Origin: Archilochus colubris | Taxonomy: Eukaryota > Chordata > Aves > Apodiformes > Trochilidae | Direction of reading: 5' to 3' | NCBI GenBank assembly: GCA_023079485.1 | Contig: CM041092.1 | Span: forward strand, 6,262,627 to 6,326,626 | Length of the DNA: 64,000 nt | In this document: piece after piece, positions 53,413-64,000 of the stretch | Position numbering within the stretch: the stretch's first letter is position 1 | Layout of the letters: every line of letters starts with the position of its first letter | Notes under the pieces: generated by a model | Seen by the model: only the letters and a program-made list of their open reading frames with translations | The model's database searches: none | What the model was told of the DNA's origin: nothing | Translations under genes and position numbers: made by a program

Positions 53413-53436
53413 AAAAAAAAAAAAAAAAAAAAAAAA
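53413..53436. repeat. Poly-A tract (24 A)
   Basis: A run of 24 A is followed by CCC and a further run of 8 A. No adjacent retroposon body was recognised. Confidence 0.95.
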
Positions 53437-55219
53437 CCCAAAAAAAAACCCTGTAGGGTTCTGAACAGGGGCAGCAGAATAATTAAACCCAGAACTCCAC
53501 AGAAACAGCCTGAAAATGCGATCACCCATTCTTAATGCTCTGCCTATACATAACAACAGAAATCCTTCCAACAGCTGCATTCAATTAAAAAAATATTAAC
53601 CCCAAGGAAAACGTACAAAAACCTCTCCATCTGTTTTTCTTGCCACTCACTGTGCTTCTTTCATGAGTGAAATATGTACAACAATACAGTCCCACAAAGT
53701 TGAATGAAAAGTGCCACAATTCCAGTAATAAGCTATCTTTTCTTTTTTTTTTTCCTAAATGAACAGTTTAAGAGAAACCACTTTTGCAGATTTTCCCCTG
53801 TGACCTGCAGCTCTGTTCCCATAGTAACTGTTGAGGAAAGAAAAGGATAAGACTCCTAACTTATACTTTTCCCAATACCAACAAAAACCAGGAAAAAAGC
53901 ACCTTGTTCTCAAAAACTATTATTCTCAGGAAGGGAAGAAGGACATTAAAAGATTAGTGTGAATCCCCTGTGTAATCTAGTTTAAACCATCACCTAGTGA
54001 ACATCTGATGTCACTTAGACCAAGATATTTGTTCAAGTGTGCAGCCTTTTTGGAAAAGAACTATTGAAATAGTTTTGCAAGTCCAACAGTAACAAATTAC
54101 CAGGCACGTGCTGGAAAAGCTCATAGCAGAACTCACAAGCAGAGCCCTCGCTCTACAGCCATCCCATCTCCATGGAAGAACCAGAACCTGTCTGTTATCT
54201 CTGAGCAAATCAAGTGTTAAATTTCACATATTTTAAGTGTCATCTCAGTTGCCTTTTATTATTTGGCTGCAGTGTGTTCTTCTAGGAAGGAAAACCAAAG
54301 CCAGCGATTCTTTCTTTAAGCAGTGCCACCTAAAACCTCCCACTGGTGACACAAAGGTCTCTCCAGGAAAGCAGAGCTAATAAGAACATACCAGGTTTTA
54401 CAGATATGGAAAAAGGGCAGGAGGTTCAAGCATTTCTGCATCTCTCAGTATGCTTCCAAAACCTCCACAAATAATTCTGATGTCTCCAACACTGGATGAC
54501 TCTGGGCCAACAGAGCCATATCCCACACTGAGGTTTTTATTAGCCCTGTGGATGAACTAAAAATCCAGAAGTTACAGTGGACAGGACCCAGGTGGACAGG
54601 CAATAGGCTGCTGGGCACACCTATCCAACACAGCAGCAGAGGTCCAGAATAGCTTGGTGTCCTTAATTCACCATTAAATTAATTTTTATAACTCTTTTGG
54701 TATTGCTCCTAAAGAATAGTCTGGCTCAACTACAGAAGTATGACGTGATCATCAATAAAATTAAAAGGGAAAGTTAAAATAAATAAGGGCTCATCATTCT
54801 AGAACAATGTTTCAATCATCAAGTTGATGACAGCAATCTGAGCAGTCACAGAATGGAACTCAATAGAGGCTTTTTATTGCTGCTGTTGACATGACAAGAT
54901 TGGAATTTATAACTCAAGAGAGCCACTGCAGTCCTAAACTCTCAGTATAGTGAACAATCTTCAAATCATTAAAAATTTTATTAAATGAAGGCTGAATTTT
55001 CGGTGTAGAGTTTCAATATTTAAAATTTCATCCATCAAGATGGCCTAAGAACAACCTGCAATTAGAATATTTGCCTCAAAATAAGTTTAGAAGTGTCAGA
55101 CAGTCCCAAGAAACATCCTAAAATTTCCAGATACCACACAGAGACATTTGCACATCATTCATGAATTGTCGTAGTGAATTTAAAAAATTAAAAAAAAAAA
55201 AAAAAGGAAAACTATTTAA
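53437..55219. other. THSD7B: Intronic sequence without recognised gene
   Basis: AT-rich intron 1 with a T run at about 53742-53752 and an A run at about 55190-55205 just before the LTR. No coding, RNA or mobile-element signal was recognised. Confidence 0.55.
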
Positions 55220-55518
55220 TGTAGTGAGACAGGACCAGGTGCCCTGAGTTATTGATGAGTCGGTGTGGGTTCACCTGTGTCTGGCCTCCCTCCTGAGCAT
55301 GTGCAGGAGCAGGGGGCCAATAAGAGAGCAGCTGACACCCATGGAGAGAGCTCTACTCTTCAGTGAGGATGGAGAAGCCACAGCTCGAGGAGCTCCAGGA
55401 GCAGGCAAGAAGGGGTAGATCCGGAGCCCCAGGAACAGCCTAGGACATCGTCCAGGAATGGGCTAAACCCCAGGCCTCAGGATCAGCCCTAGGAGCAAGA
55501 AGGGCTCCTCCCGCTACA
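55220..55518 (+). mobile_element. Solo LTR, ERVK-like (6-bp target duplication ATTTAA)
   Basis: A 299-base element has inverted tips (TGTAG at 55220 and CTACA at 55514-55518) and an exact 6-bp duplication ATTTAA on both sides (55214-55219 and 55519-55524). It contains ACCAGGTGCC near the start, GTTCACCTGTG, GGGGGCCAATAAGAG (position equivalent to the poly-A signal of the copy at 5993-6315), and GGGCTCCTCCCGCTACA at the end. The 6-bp duplication and short length point to a class II endogenous retrovirus. No internal viral sequence remains. It is the best-preserved copy of the family in the window. Confidence 0.85.
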
Positions 55519-56450
55519 ATTTAATGTGGAGTCAATTATCATTCTTTACCTTGTAGACCTTTTTAAAAATACTACTTGTTGCACAGGTAACTTTGAATGT
55601 TTTTACAGAAGGTTTGAGGTCTATTGTCCTTTGAAGATCTGGATTCCTTTAAACATTTGGTTTATGTAGGTAAAAGTTTGTCTTTAAGATGCAAGGTCAA
55701 AGGTATTTCCAAACCAGCACCAGGCCTTCCTGAAATTAAGATCTTGAGGCAGGGCCTTTTATGGCAGTATTATCTGAGAACAAGACCTTTTTCACCTTAG
55801 CCCTAGTTGGGTCACCCACACTCTCAACAGTTCCTCCACATTAGAAATTGTTCTCTGAAAAGTTAATTCCATACCCTTTCCATTACAGATTGTTTCGGGG
55901 GAAAAAAAAAAAAAGAAAAAAAAATTAATGATCAAAACCCATTTTCTAACCCTAATGTAAGAAAGGCTTTCAAATCTGGGTAATAACTCTGAACTAAAGG
56001 GTTTTTGTGTTCACCCGGGGCAAGAAAACTTCTGGCTCACCCCACCCAGCTCCCAGAAGGCCACAAACAGCAGCAGATTAATGGTTCCTTCCTCAGGTAA
56101 TATCTCTCTGCTGTGATCAGCTGTATTACAAGGCCATTTCCCAGCCTGATACCTCGCTTTCAGTGCTCTTCCCTTCATAACAGGGACCATGCTCCTGCTG
56201 GGCTAAATCCCCATCCTGATTCTTTTTTTTTTTTCTTTTTTTTTCTTTTTTTTTGGAGAGAGTTACAGATGGAGAACTCACTGCGACATCACATCTGGGT
56301 TTCTAATAGTCTACTTCCTCCCTTCTGCAGCACACAGAAAATTACTTACATGCAAAATAGCTTCTTACCAAAATTAGAAAACTGTTTTCCTAAAAAAATC
56401 AGAACATTTTCACCCTAGAAAACCTAGAAAAATATGGGTGGGTTGGTTTG

Positions 56451-56720
56451 AATCATAGAATTGGCTGGGTTAGAAGGGACCTCAGTGATCATCAAGTCCA
56501 ACCCTTGATCCACTACCGCTGCAGTTCCCAAGTTCCCAGCCCATGGCACTGAGTGCCACATCCAGTCTCTTTCTAAATATCTCCAGGGATGGAGAATCCA
56601 CTACTTCCCTGGGCAGCCCATTCCAATGCTTGATCACCCTGTCCGTAAAGAAATTCTTTCTAATCCAACCTAAACCTCCCCTGGCACAACTTGAGACCGT
56701 GTCCTCTTGTCTTGCTGGTT
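56451..56720 (-). mobile_element. CR1 LINE, truncated, 3' end with reverse transcriptase remnant
   Basis: The plus strand begins AATCATAGAATTGGCTGGG, the reverse complement of the CR1 3' end. It continues through ATCAAGTCCAACCC, CTCCAGGGATGGAGAATCCA, CCTGGGCAGCCCATTCCAAT and CCTCCCCTGGCACAACTTGA, all landmarks of avian CR1 tails. Read on the minus strand, a frame preserves the C-terminal part of the CR1 ORF2 protein ([20 protein letters not shown], then [13 protein letters not shown]). The element is severely 5'-truncated, as usual for CR1, and is the youngest-looking CR1 copy in the window. Confidence 0.92.
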
Positions 56721-59700
56721 TCTTTTTAAACATTTCCCTTACTTAAAAAAAGCCACTGCTTCACTACAACAGACACCTTTCTGGGATATGTCTCTTGTCT
56801 CTTTTATTTCTGCTAGGATTTGGGGGGAAATAGCACATGGTTGGTTCTTGAGGCTTATGGAGGTTTTATGGAGGAGCTGAAGACAGCAGTGATGGTGAGT
56901 CTGTAACCTACCCATGTAGCAACTGTGGGCATCCCTGGGAATTGTTCAGTTTCCAGCAGTTTTAATCCTAATTATCAGCCCTTCTCCTGTAAAGCACCCA
57001 AAATATTTCCTTCGTTGCACGTACTTTCAATTTAATTTAGACTTTAGAACTAAATTTTAGAGTTTCACCAAAAAAATAAACCAACTAGAATCATGTTGTG
57101 GATTCATGTGTATATATTCATATTCTACCTACAGTTCCAAAAGCTGGAATGGCCATCACTAAAACACAGGCATATTTGCATCAGAGAAAATCCAGACATT
57201 TTAAGACCATTTAGGAGTTGAGAAAAATCAACATGGTGAAATATGCAAATTGCTAATTGGTTATTGCATTAAACACTATTAATTTACAAGGATTTAGATC
57301 CAATTAAATTTTCTCAAGATTCTATCACTACAACTGCTTTGTTAGTTAGCAAGTGTTAGAAAATTATTCCACTATTTGAGGCTGCTGAGTAATTTAATTG
57401 GTATAATTATTGCTTTCATGTTTAGGCTGGTGGTCACAAAATAAGTATGTGACAAGAACTGTCTTGAAACCAAAAGATCCAGTGTTCAGATATTTAGACA
57501 TTAATACATCACGTCTAGAAACCAAAAGGTAAAAATAAATGGCTTTCCAGACAGAAATAAGCAAAATGCAAAGCCCTTCAATTAGCTGAGGGAAGAGTAT
57601 GTACAACCTACCTCTCACTGCCAAGTTCTTAAATTTTAGAAATACAGAGCCTGGGGTTTATTTGTAAACACAATGATTTCAATACCACTGCTGTCACCTT
57701 TACCAGGACCATCAAGCCCAGTATGAAAATGTCTGAGTCTTCATTAGATACAGCCAAGGAGTCAGCTGAAAAAGGCCACTCTATAAACTTCAGTGCTGGT
57801 ATGATGGTTTCCCCCTCTCCCATCCATATTAAGGATGCAACTCTGGATCTCTCCATGCACCAGGAAAATTTGTTTCAGTACCTAAAAACACATTCAGAAT
57901 GGATTTGCTTAGTTCTGACATTAAAAGCTATTTGATTTTGGGCTCACTGTACTGTGCTTTTATTGTTTGTTTTTTTTTAACTGGGCACAGAAATTCTCAA
58001 ACTATGAGATGATTTTTTTAATCACTATTATAACACAAGCCACAGATCTCATCAGACCAAGATCTCCATGACCTACACCTCAAAGCTATTCTATTATTAA
58101 CATCATGCAGCAGCAGGTTACTCTAACCCCTCTTCCTCTCTGGATCCACCTGCTCCATTCAAGTTACCATCCCTCTCTTCCCAAAACATTTCCCTGTAAA
58201 CTCTGAAAGCAAGACACACCTTTCTGGTTAAGTGTACCTGAAAAACCATTTCAAGCACAATGCAAAAAAATTGATATAAATGCACACCTCATATGCCACC
58301 CCGATAGCAAACTGCTATTTACTGTTCATTTTAAGGTCACTGCAATTTTATTTTGATATCCGGGTTTCCACATGTGTCAAATTAAATCTGTAATATAAAC
58401 AGAACTATCAAAAGAAAGCCATTAGCTTATTTTCTATGCCTTGACACTGCAAAAGACTTTCACTTCCTTTTTAACAAGATTTTTGCTCCAAAAAAATAAC
58501 CATTCAACCTACTGAAACCTCAACTCATTTTGTTATTTCTTAGGCCAAAAGCAAAAGACAAAGAATCAGGATTTAGAAATGCTGCTCCTTCACTACTATA
58601 GCAGAGAAAGACCTGCCTTGGCAAACAAGACTTTGTTTCTTAGCAAAACAACATATTTTCTGTGAACATACTATTTGTTTCAACCTAGAACTAAGTATCT
58701 CAGGTTTAGACTTAACTTTTATCTGATTTTCAACACAATGTTCCAATGAAAAAAAATGAAAACGTTGTTTGCAAATATAAAAATATTTAACTCTAGTGGG
58801 GGGAAAAAAAAGTTTGGGATTGTCAAAAATCCTGTTTGACAAACAGGATCGTTCATGTGATACAAACTCCCAGGTTATTTTCACCCAGAAAACATTAACT
58901 CAAAATTATTTTCCTCCTTTAGTCACTACCTAAACTGAGAAAGTGGATGAAAATACCATTAGGATTTAAGGTTTTTAAAGCAACTCTCAAGAGCTCAGAT
59001 ATTTCTAATTCACTCTGAGTCCCAAGAACTGACAATTTTCTGTTGCACGAGGAGCTCATCACAGGGCTTGGGAGCCCAGCAGCCCACATCCATGCAAGCC
59101 TGTGCTCCAACCTTTTTTGGTTCTAAATACATCTGTCTCAGATGCCTTTGAAGCATCGATAACTCTTTATTGTCAGCTGGAATCATCAAGTAAAATTAAT
59201 TTTTTATGACTTCCAATGCACGTCCCTGAAGACCGACACTACAATACGCTTCAGATCTGAAGAGAAGACAGCACTGAAGGGTCTAATTTGTCTTAAGAAA
59301 ACAACTCTACCTTTCAAAGCCTGTTCAAAAAAAAATCACATAACTAACAGTGAAGTGGAAAAAGACAGTTTATGCTGTCGTTTATTCCTCTTCATTTTAC
59401 ATGCATGACATTGTGGAGAAAAAAAAAAGGTCTTTAGAAATACAGCATCAGATTGTACTTAACCAACACATCCCCAGCCCAGTGGCCAGGATGAGAAGCT
59501 ACCAGGACAGGAGCACTCCCAGAATTATGGTTTCCATATTCAGTTAATTCAGTCTCTTACCTTCTGTAGAACCACAATTAAAAAAAAAAAAACCCACAAC
59601 CAAAACAGCAAAGAACCTTTCTGAAAAACAAGGGGAAATCATTTTTCATCAAGTTTAGTCGCTCAGTTGCTCAGACACAAAAGGCCAAATCTCAAAGAGA

Positions 59701-60439
59701 TCCTGGACATGAAACCCCTGGTTCAGTCACACAATTTTTTTCAGTAAGTACTTTCAGTATACATTTCCCAACTTTTCCAATCTTTCCACTTCACTGAATA
59801 TCCTTTGTTGTTGTGTTGTGCTATAAAATTAGCATCCAATGCATCACTCTTTATGTTATGCATTTGTATCACACCATTTCTTAGTTACCTTCCCCCTCTC
59901 ACTGTTATAAATGTCTCTTCACAAATTTTTGAAATGTTGTGTGTGCCCAGTCTTGAGCATTCAAGCAGTGCATGTGTCTGACTGATGGACAGAAATAATT
60001 CACTAAATGTACCAAAGAAATGTTAAGCATGAATAAGATCAGCCATGAGTATGGACTTCTGGCTCAGCTCATCCTGAAAGACACTGATGTGCCCTTTCCA
60101 TTCAAACACAAAAAGGAAATTATTAAATGTTTCAAATGAAGCAACGTTAAGATGATGATAGCAGGATCCAACAGGAATTTTACTGCTGGATAAAAGCATT
60201 CAGGAGTAAAGAATTACACTCCAGGGTCACTCTGGTACATAACTGCAACAAGCATGAAGATTAGTAATTTAAAATAGCAATTAAATCCCCCTATTTTTCA
60301 GTTATTAAAAAGAATTTGAAGACATTATTGGATTTTTTTAAGTTATTATTGAGTTAAAACAGAATGAAGAAAAAGCAATCACTGCATCCTTCAAATGCAG
60401 GAATTATCTAGTAGATAAACCAACATATCTTTTTCCTAC
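56721..60439. other. THSD7B: 5'-most part of THSD7B intron 1, no recognised gene
   Basis: AT-rich sequence just downstream, in gene sense, of the first coding exon. Short A runs occur near 58748, 58802-58811 and 59579-59591. No second small exon or RNA gene was recognised. Intronic regulatory elements could lie here but cannot be identified without conservation data. Confidence 0.5.
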
Positions 60440-60578
60440 CTGTTTTCCAGATAAACTGATGACCTCTCCTGGCTTCCAGATCAGTCGTTTGTAACATTAA
60501 GAAAACAAACAAAAGGAAGGACTTCCCCAGGCTCTGCCATGCCCAGTGAGGAGAAACCCAGTTCTGTTGTAGAAGCAT
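60440..60578 (-). CDS. THSD7B: THSD7B coding exon 1: start codon and signal peptide
   Basis: This is the first coding exon. The ATG is at 60578-60576 on the minus strand and is preceded two codons upstream by an in-frame TGA, which fixes it as the first possible start. It encodes 46 residues plus the first base of a Gly codon and ends at the donor ACAG|GTAGGAAA. The product begins MLLQQNWVSPHW, then a basic residue (K19) leads a hydrophobic core (SFLLFVFLMLQ, residues 20-30), a signal peptide for entry to the secretory pathway. The segment DLEARRGHQFIWKT follows, with cleavage likely near residues 32-36. The tail QFIWKT-G and the overall length match the known start of THSD7B proteins. The phase 1 donor pairs with the phase 1 acceptor of the exon at 8251-9046. 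The frame is too short to stand out by length, and it was found by reading back from the conserved tail. Confidence 0.9.
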
Positions 60579-60613
60579 AATTCAGATAATTCAGTCTCTT
60601 GTCTTCTTTGGTC
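60579..60613 (-). other. THSD7B: Probable 5'UTR part of THSD7B exon 1, with upstream splice acceptor
   Basis: On the minus strand TTATTGGTTAATTCTAG|GACC gives a plausible splice acceptor 35 bases before the ATG. If used, the exon is 174 bases (60440-60613) and an untranslated exon and promoter lie further right. The tract before it is a T-rich GATTTATT repeat, usable as a weak pyrimidine/branch region. Alternatively transcription starts nearby and this is continuous 5'UTR. No TATA box or CpG island is evident close by, which favours the spliced model. Confidence 0.45.
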
Positions 60614-63600
60614 CTAGAATTAACCAATAAATCAATAAATCAATCAATAAAAGCTTTCTAAATGACTTAAAACACCAAAACAACAGGCTCAGCCTAAGGG
60701 CAACCTGATGGCCATTGTACATTTCATAGTCCCTGTGTGCCAGACTGGTTGAGAACAAGCCTGTTATGGAGATTTCACTTGAAGAGAAAGGGGAAAAAAT
60801 GTGAGGGGAGAGAGAGAGAAAGGAGAAAGCCAGGTCCCAGAGGACCTGCAGGCCCATCCTGGAAAGGCAGCCATCTAAATGCTTTTAGCAGGTTTTCGAA
60901 AAGAAATCTACCAGTGCAAATAAATGGTGAGCAATTCGATAATGGTCTGTGATGTGTGCAGCCTTTTCTCTATTTGTCTTCAGCTTGAATATTATCATTT
61001 TCTAGGCAGACTGAGCAGAAGCTGAGAATGGATTCCAGGTGTAAAATTCAGCTCTGAATACAGAACTCAATGTCCTGAATTTAAGATCCCTGAAAACTGA
61101 AATATCAGACAAGGAAGGGTTTTACATCCATGCACAAAAGCAACAGGAGAAGCAGGGGCTGCTGCTTAACAGTGCATGAGGAACCAGCCTGAAAGGGAAA
61201 ACTTACACATTACTCTGGCATTCCTCTGGAATCTGGAACCTTCATTTAAGTCCCTGATCTTTGAGCTCAGCCAGCAACCAGTTACTCTGGAGAGGTCTCT
61301 CTCCAACTAAAGCATTTTAATTAGGCTCTCCAACACTTCAGACAAATACCAGTCATGTTGTGATTGTGACAGGAAAGGATCCAGCCCTGTTGCTGGAGCA
61401 GTTTTACACCATACAGCTCATTAAAACCATCACTGTGTGGCACTGGAAGGCAGGAGGAATGTCTCTCTGGGTCTCCCATGAGAAGCAGGAGCCTGACTTC
61501 TAAATGCTCCCTGCAGTGAATGTTCACACTGTTTATATACAGTGGAAAAGCTCCAAAACAAGACATATTAAGAAAGTCATACAAGAAAATAACATTTTGG
61601 AACTTCTGATTCACCCCAATAACTCAAATCCCTGCTTCTCTCATCCCCAAGGTAGACCAACCTACCGCTTATCCAGGAAGATTTTACATTAATTTCAAGC
61701 TATTGTGGATTCATCCACATTAAAGAGGAAACAGTTTTGAAGTCACAAAACCCATCCATGGTATGTGCCACACTGAACAAGAGTGAGTTTCTGATGTAAA
61801 TTGGAATGTTAATTTTTTTTTAATAACTTAAGTATTTATGGCATGTTGAAACTCTTGACGCTGTTGTACTTATTAGTGATTAATCCTACTTTTATAGGCA
61901 AAAACCATAACATCTATATTAGTTTAAGGAGAGTGATAACACCTGTCTTCAAGACTTATCCTCATTGGCATAATCTTGGTGATTTTCATTAAAATTATCA
62001 GTTATTAGAAGGTTAGACCAGAAAATTCCATTATATTCCTAACCTTATGAAAAGCAACATTGTCATAATACATAATACACAGCATCAGTCTTGATAAGAA
62101 ACTGCAGATAAACCTGAAAATCACACATATTGAATATAGAGTAAAACTTTTAATTTCAAACTGTATTTAAATTACTTTGAAACACTTTCTATCATGATAA
62201 ATTAATGCAATTATATATAATCAGATATCGATTAAGTATAGTGGAAGATAAAATGCTTTATCTGTTATCTGGTTTAATCCATTCTGGTGTTTCAGAGGAA
62301 CAGGATTTCAGGTAAGACCTGAAAACCCAGCAAGCTGACCAGCAGAGTAATGCAGACAAGGGACCAGATTTATTGCTTTGCTCGTGTCTTCCAGGTTAAT
62401 TTAATTCAGAATTCAGATTTCTTTCAGAATATAACTCCCAACACCTGGATAATGTAACACAGAACACAAGTGGCCTCACATGAAGCACAAGCTCAGAAAT
62501 CTTGAGCATCCTTCAGAAATGAGACACACAGGACCTCGTTCCTCACCAATATAAAAAAAGCACAGTAGGGAAGTTTTGGGGGGAAAAATGGATCCCTCAG
62601 GTGTAATGCAATGAATTTTTGCCTGTCTAGGTGGCTGCTCACCTCACACAGAAGAGCTGAGGAGGAACAACTCGCTCAGTGTCTTCAGCATTGCAGTTAC
62701 CATCTGTGACAGGCAGAAAACAGAGTCACCAACTTTCTGTCAAGGGAAAGAGGAGGAATTAGTGACATTGGCTCCAATACTGTTCACACCCAAAAATGCA
62801 AAACAAGCAAAGGAACTACTCAGATGCTCAGATAGAAATGTTGGAGAGAAGCCAGCATGTCCAGAGCTGCACAAACAATGCTCATCAGAATTGTGGGGCA
62901 GCTCTCCAGGTCCAGAAAGAATGCTGGAAAAACAACACATCTTAAACCCCTGATAACAGATGATAAAGATGCTGAGCTTGTTAATGAAGCACCAGTAGTG
63001 CTCATCAGCTCACCACACTGCCTTCATCTCAGCATTCAAAGGGTCAGTAAACAGCAATAAATCCCTGGGAGAAGCAGCCTCCTGCCCAAAACAAGAGGTT
63101 TCACATATGTTCATTCCTTGGGCAGGACTACAAAGATAACTGGCTGCTGCTCCCCATGGAGCAAGAACAGAGATTACATTAAGTCAGAAAAAATAGAAAT
63201 AAATTAGATACCATGAGACTGATTCTAATCTCACCCACCCCAGCCGAGCTCAATGGAGTCCACTGATTTACACCACAGCAAAGCACAATAAAAATTTGTC
63301 TGTGTATCTGGGTTTGTACAACACCATTTGGAGCAGGGGCTGTTCTGTCCAGATATGATAAAAAATTATTGCACAGGCAACATATGCTATCTCCAGAAAC
63401 ATGAATAAATTACATTACGAAGGCCACCAACACATCAAATTTAGTTATAGTATATCTCAGCTCCCCAGTGTGTCAACATGGCTTGCTGTAAACTGGCAAA
63501 TAGGGAGGAAAAACAGAGAAAAAAACAATAAAACTTCATTTTAAAAAATTGACTTTACCAAGACTAGCCATGGTTAAATTCATGGAATTGCTTAAATATG

Positions 63601-64000
63601 TTCAAGATGTGTGTTTCACTCTGAAAAACATCTTCCTTTCACAAAACTGATTATAAGGATCTGTTCAACAGCCTAATAGAGCCCTAGCCAATTAATATTC
63701 TGCACTAATAGATTCTCATGAAATTAAATAACGAGGTGTTGTTTTTGCATATTTGAAGGATTAGTCACAAGCATGCTTTTAATTTTGTTTGGTTTGCATG
63801 GAATCTTGCTCAGGAAAAAGAGGATATCATACACTATCTGTAATGGCTGGGAATACACAGCCAGCCTTGAAAAAGCCACATGAAAATTTTCTAATGATCA
63901 TTACAATGCATTTACATTATCTAATCCACTGCTAATTATCTTAATGACAGGATTGAATAAAACTAATTTAAACAACAGACTTACTTTAGAAACCTGCACT
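60614..64000. other. Sequence upstream of the THSD7B start exon, no recognised gene
   Basis: Either an intron in the THSD7B 5'UTR or upstream flank. It is AT-rich. An imperfect (AATC/AATA)n stretch lies at 60621-60650. I found no CpG-rich promoter, no untranslated exon that could be supported and no other gene. The short open frames around 62740-63060 overlap on both strands and have no recognisable domains. Confidence 0.55.

Larger units (their letters stand above)
9047..60439 (-). other. THSD7B: THSD7B intron 1 (about 51.4 kb)
   Basis: This is the intron between the signal-peptide exon and the first thrombospondin exon. The donor at 60439 reads ACAG|GTAGGAAAAAG on the minus strand and the acceptor at 9047-9048 reads TTTTGCAG|GTCAC. 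Both sides are phase 1 and restore a Gly codon, giving a continuous QFIWKT-G-HWGRC junction. A long intron here is in keeping with the large introns known for THSD7 genes. The content is AT-rich sequence with solo LTRs, CR1 fragments, simple repeats and one exon-like stretch on the opposite strand (52386-52547), listed separately. In-frame continuity was read directly; transcription was not observable. Confidence 0.85.

Noticed and set aside
56482..56733. 83-codon minus-strand frame with protein-like motifs
   Set aside because: Not an independent gene: it is the C-terminal remnant of CR1 ORF2 within the CR1 fragment.

Overview
The window looks like a piece of a bird genome, probably a songbird. 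Protein-coding sequence is sparse. The interspersed repeats are 5'-truncated CR1 LINE tails and solo LTRs of endogenous retroviruses, and there are no SINE-dense stretches of mammalian type. Bird is well supported; passerine is an inference from the LTR types.

The main gene is THSD7B (thrombospondin type-1 domain-containing 7B), on the minus strand. Two coding exons can be read. The first (60440-60578) carries the start codon, the signal peptide and the first residues of the mature protein, ending in the motif QFIWKT plus one base of a Gly codon. The second (8251-9046) is a 796-base, GC-rich exon encoding the first thrombospondin type-1 repeats. The donor phase (1) of the first matches the acceptor phase (1) of the second, and the second leaves in phase 2 into an exon beyond the left edge. 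About 51.4 kb of intron separates them. The window is therefore the 5' part of a very long gene: the right 3.4 kb is upstream sequence or a 5'UTR intron, the middle is intron 1 and the left 8.25 kb is intron 2.

The introns hold four solo LTRs with intact target-site duplications. One is an 820-base ERVL-like LTR (9845-10664, 5-bp duplication). The other three are short LTRs that begin TGTAG and have 6-bp duplications (5993-6315, 32569-32845, 55220-55518). There are also four CR1 fragments, a pentanucleotide microsatellite, several poly-A tracts, a perfect 14-bp hairpin and small tandem duplications.

The most intriguing unexplained signal is on the plus strand at 52386-52547, inside THSD7B intron 1. 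It is an exon-like stretch with a good splice acceptor, coding-like codon use, a stop codon, and a 50-residue readable tail containing a hydrophobic segment and a basic C-terminus. I do not recognise the protein. No tRNA, rRNA, CRISPR or other gene was seen.
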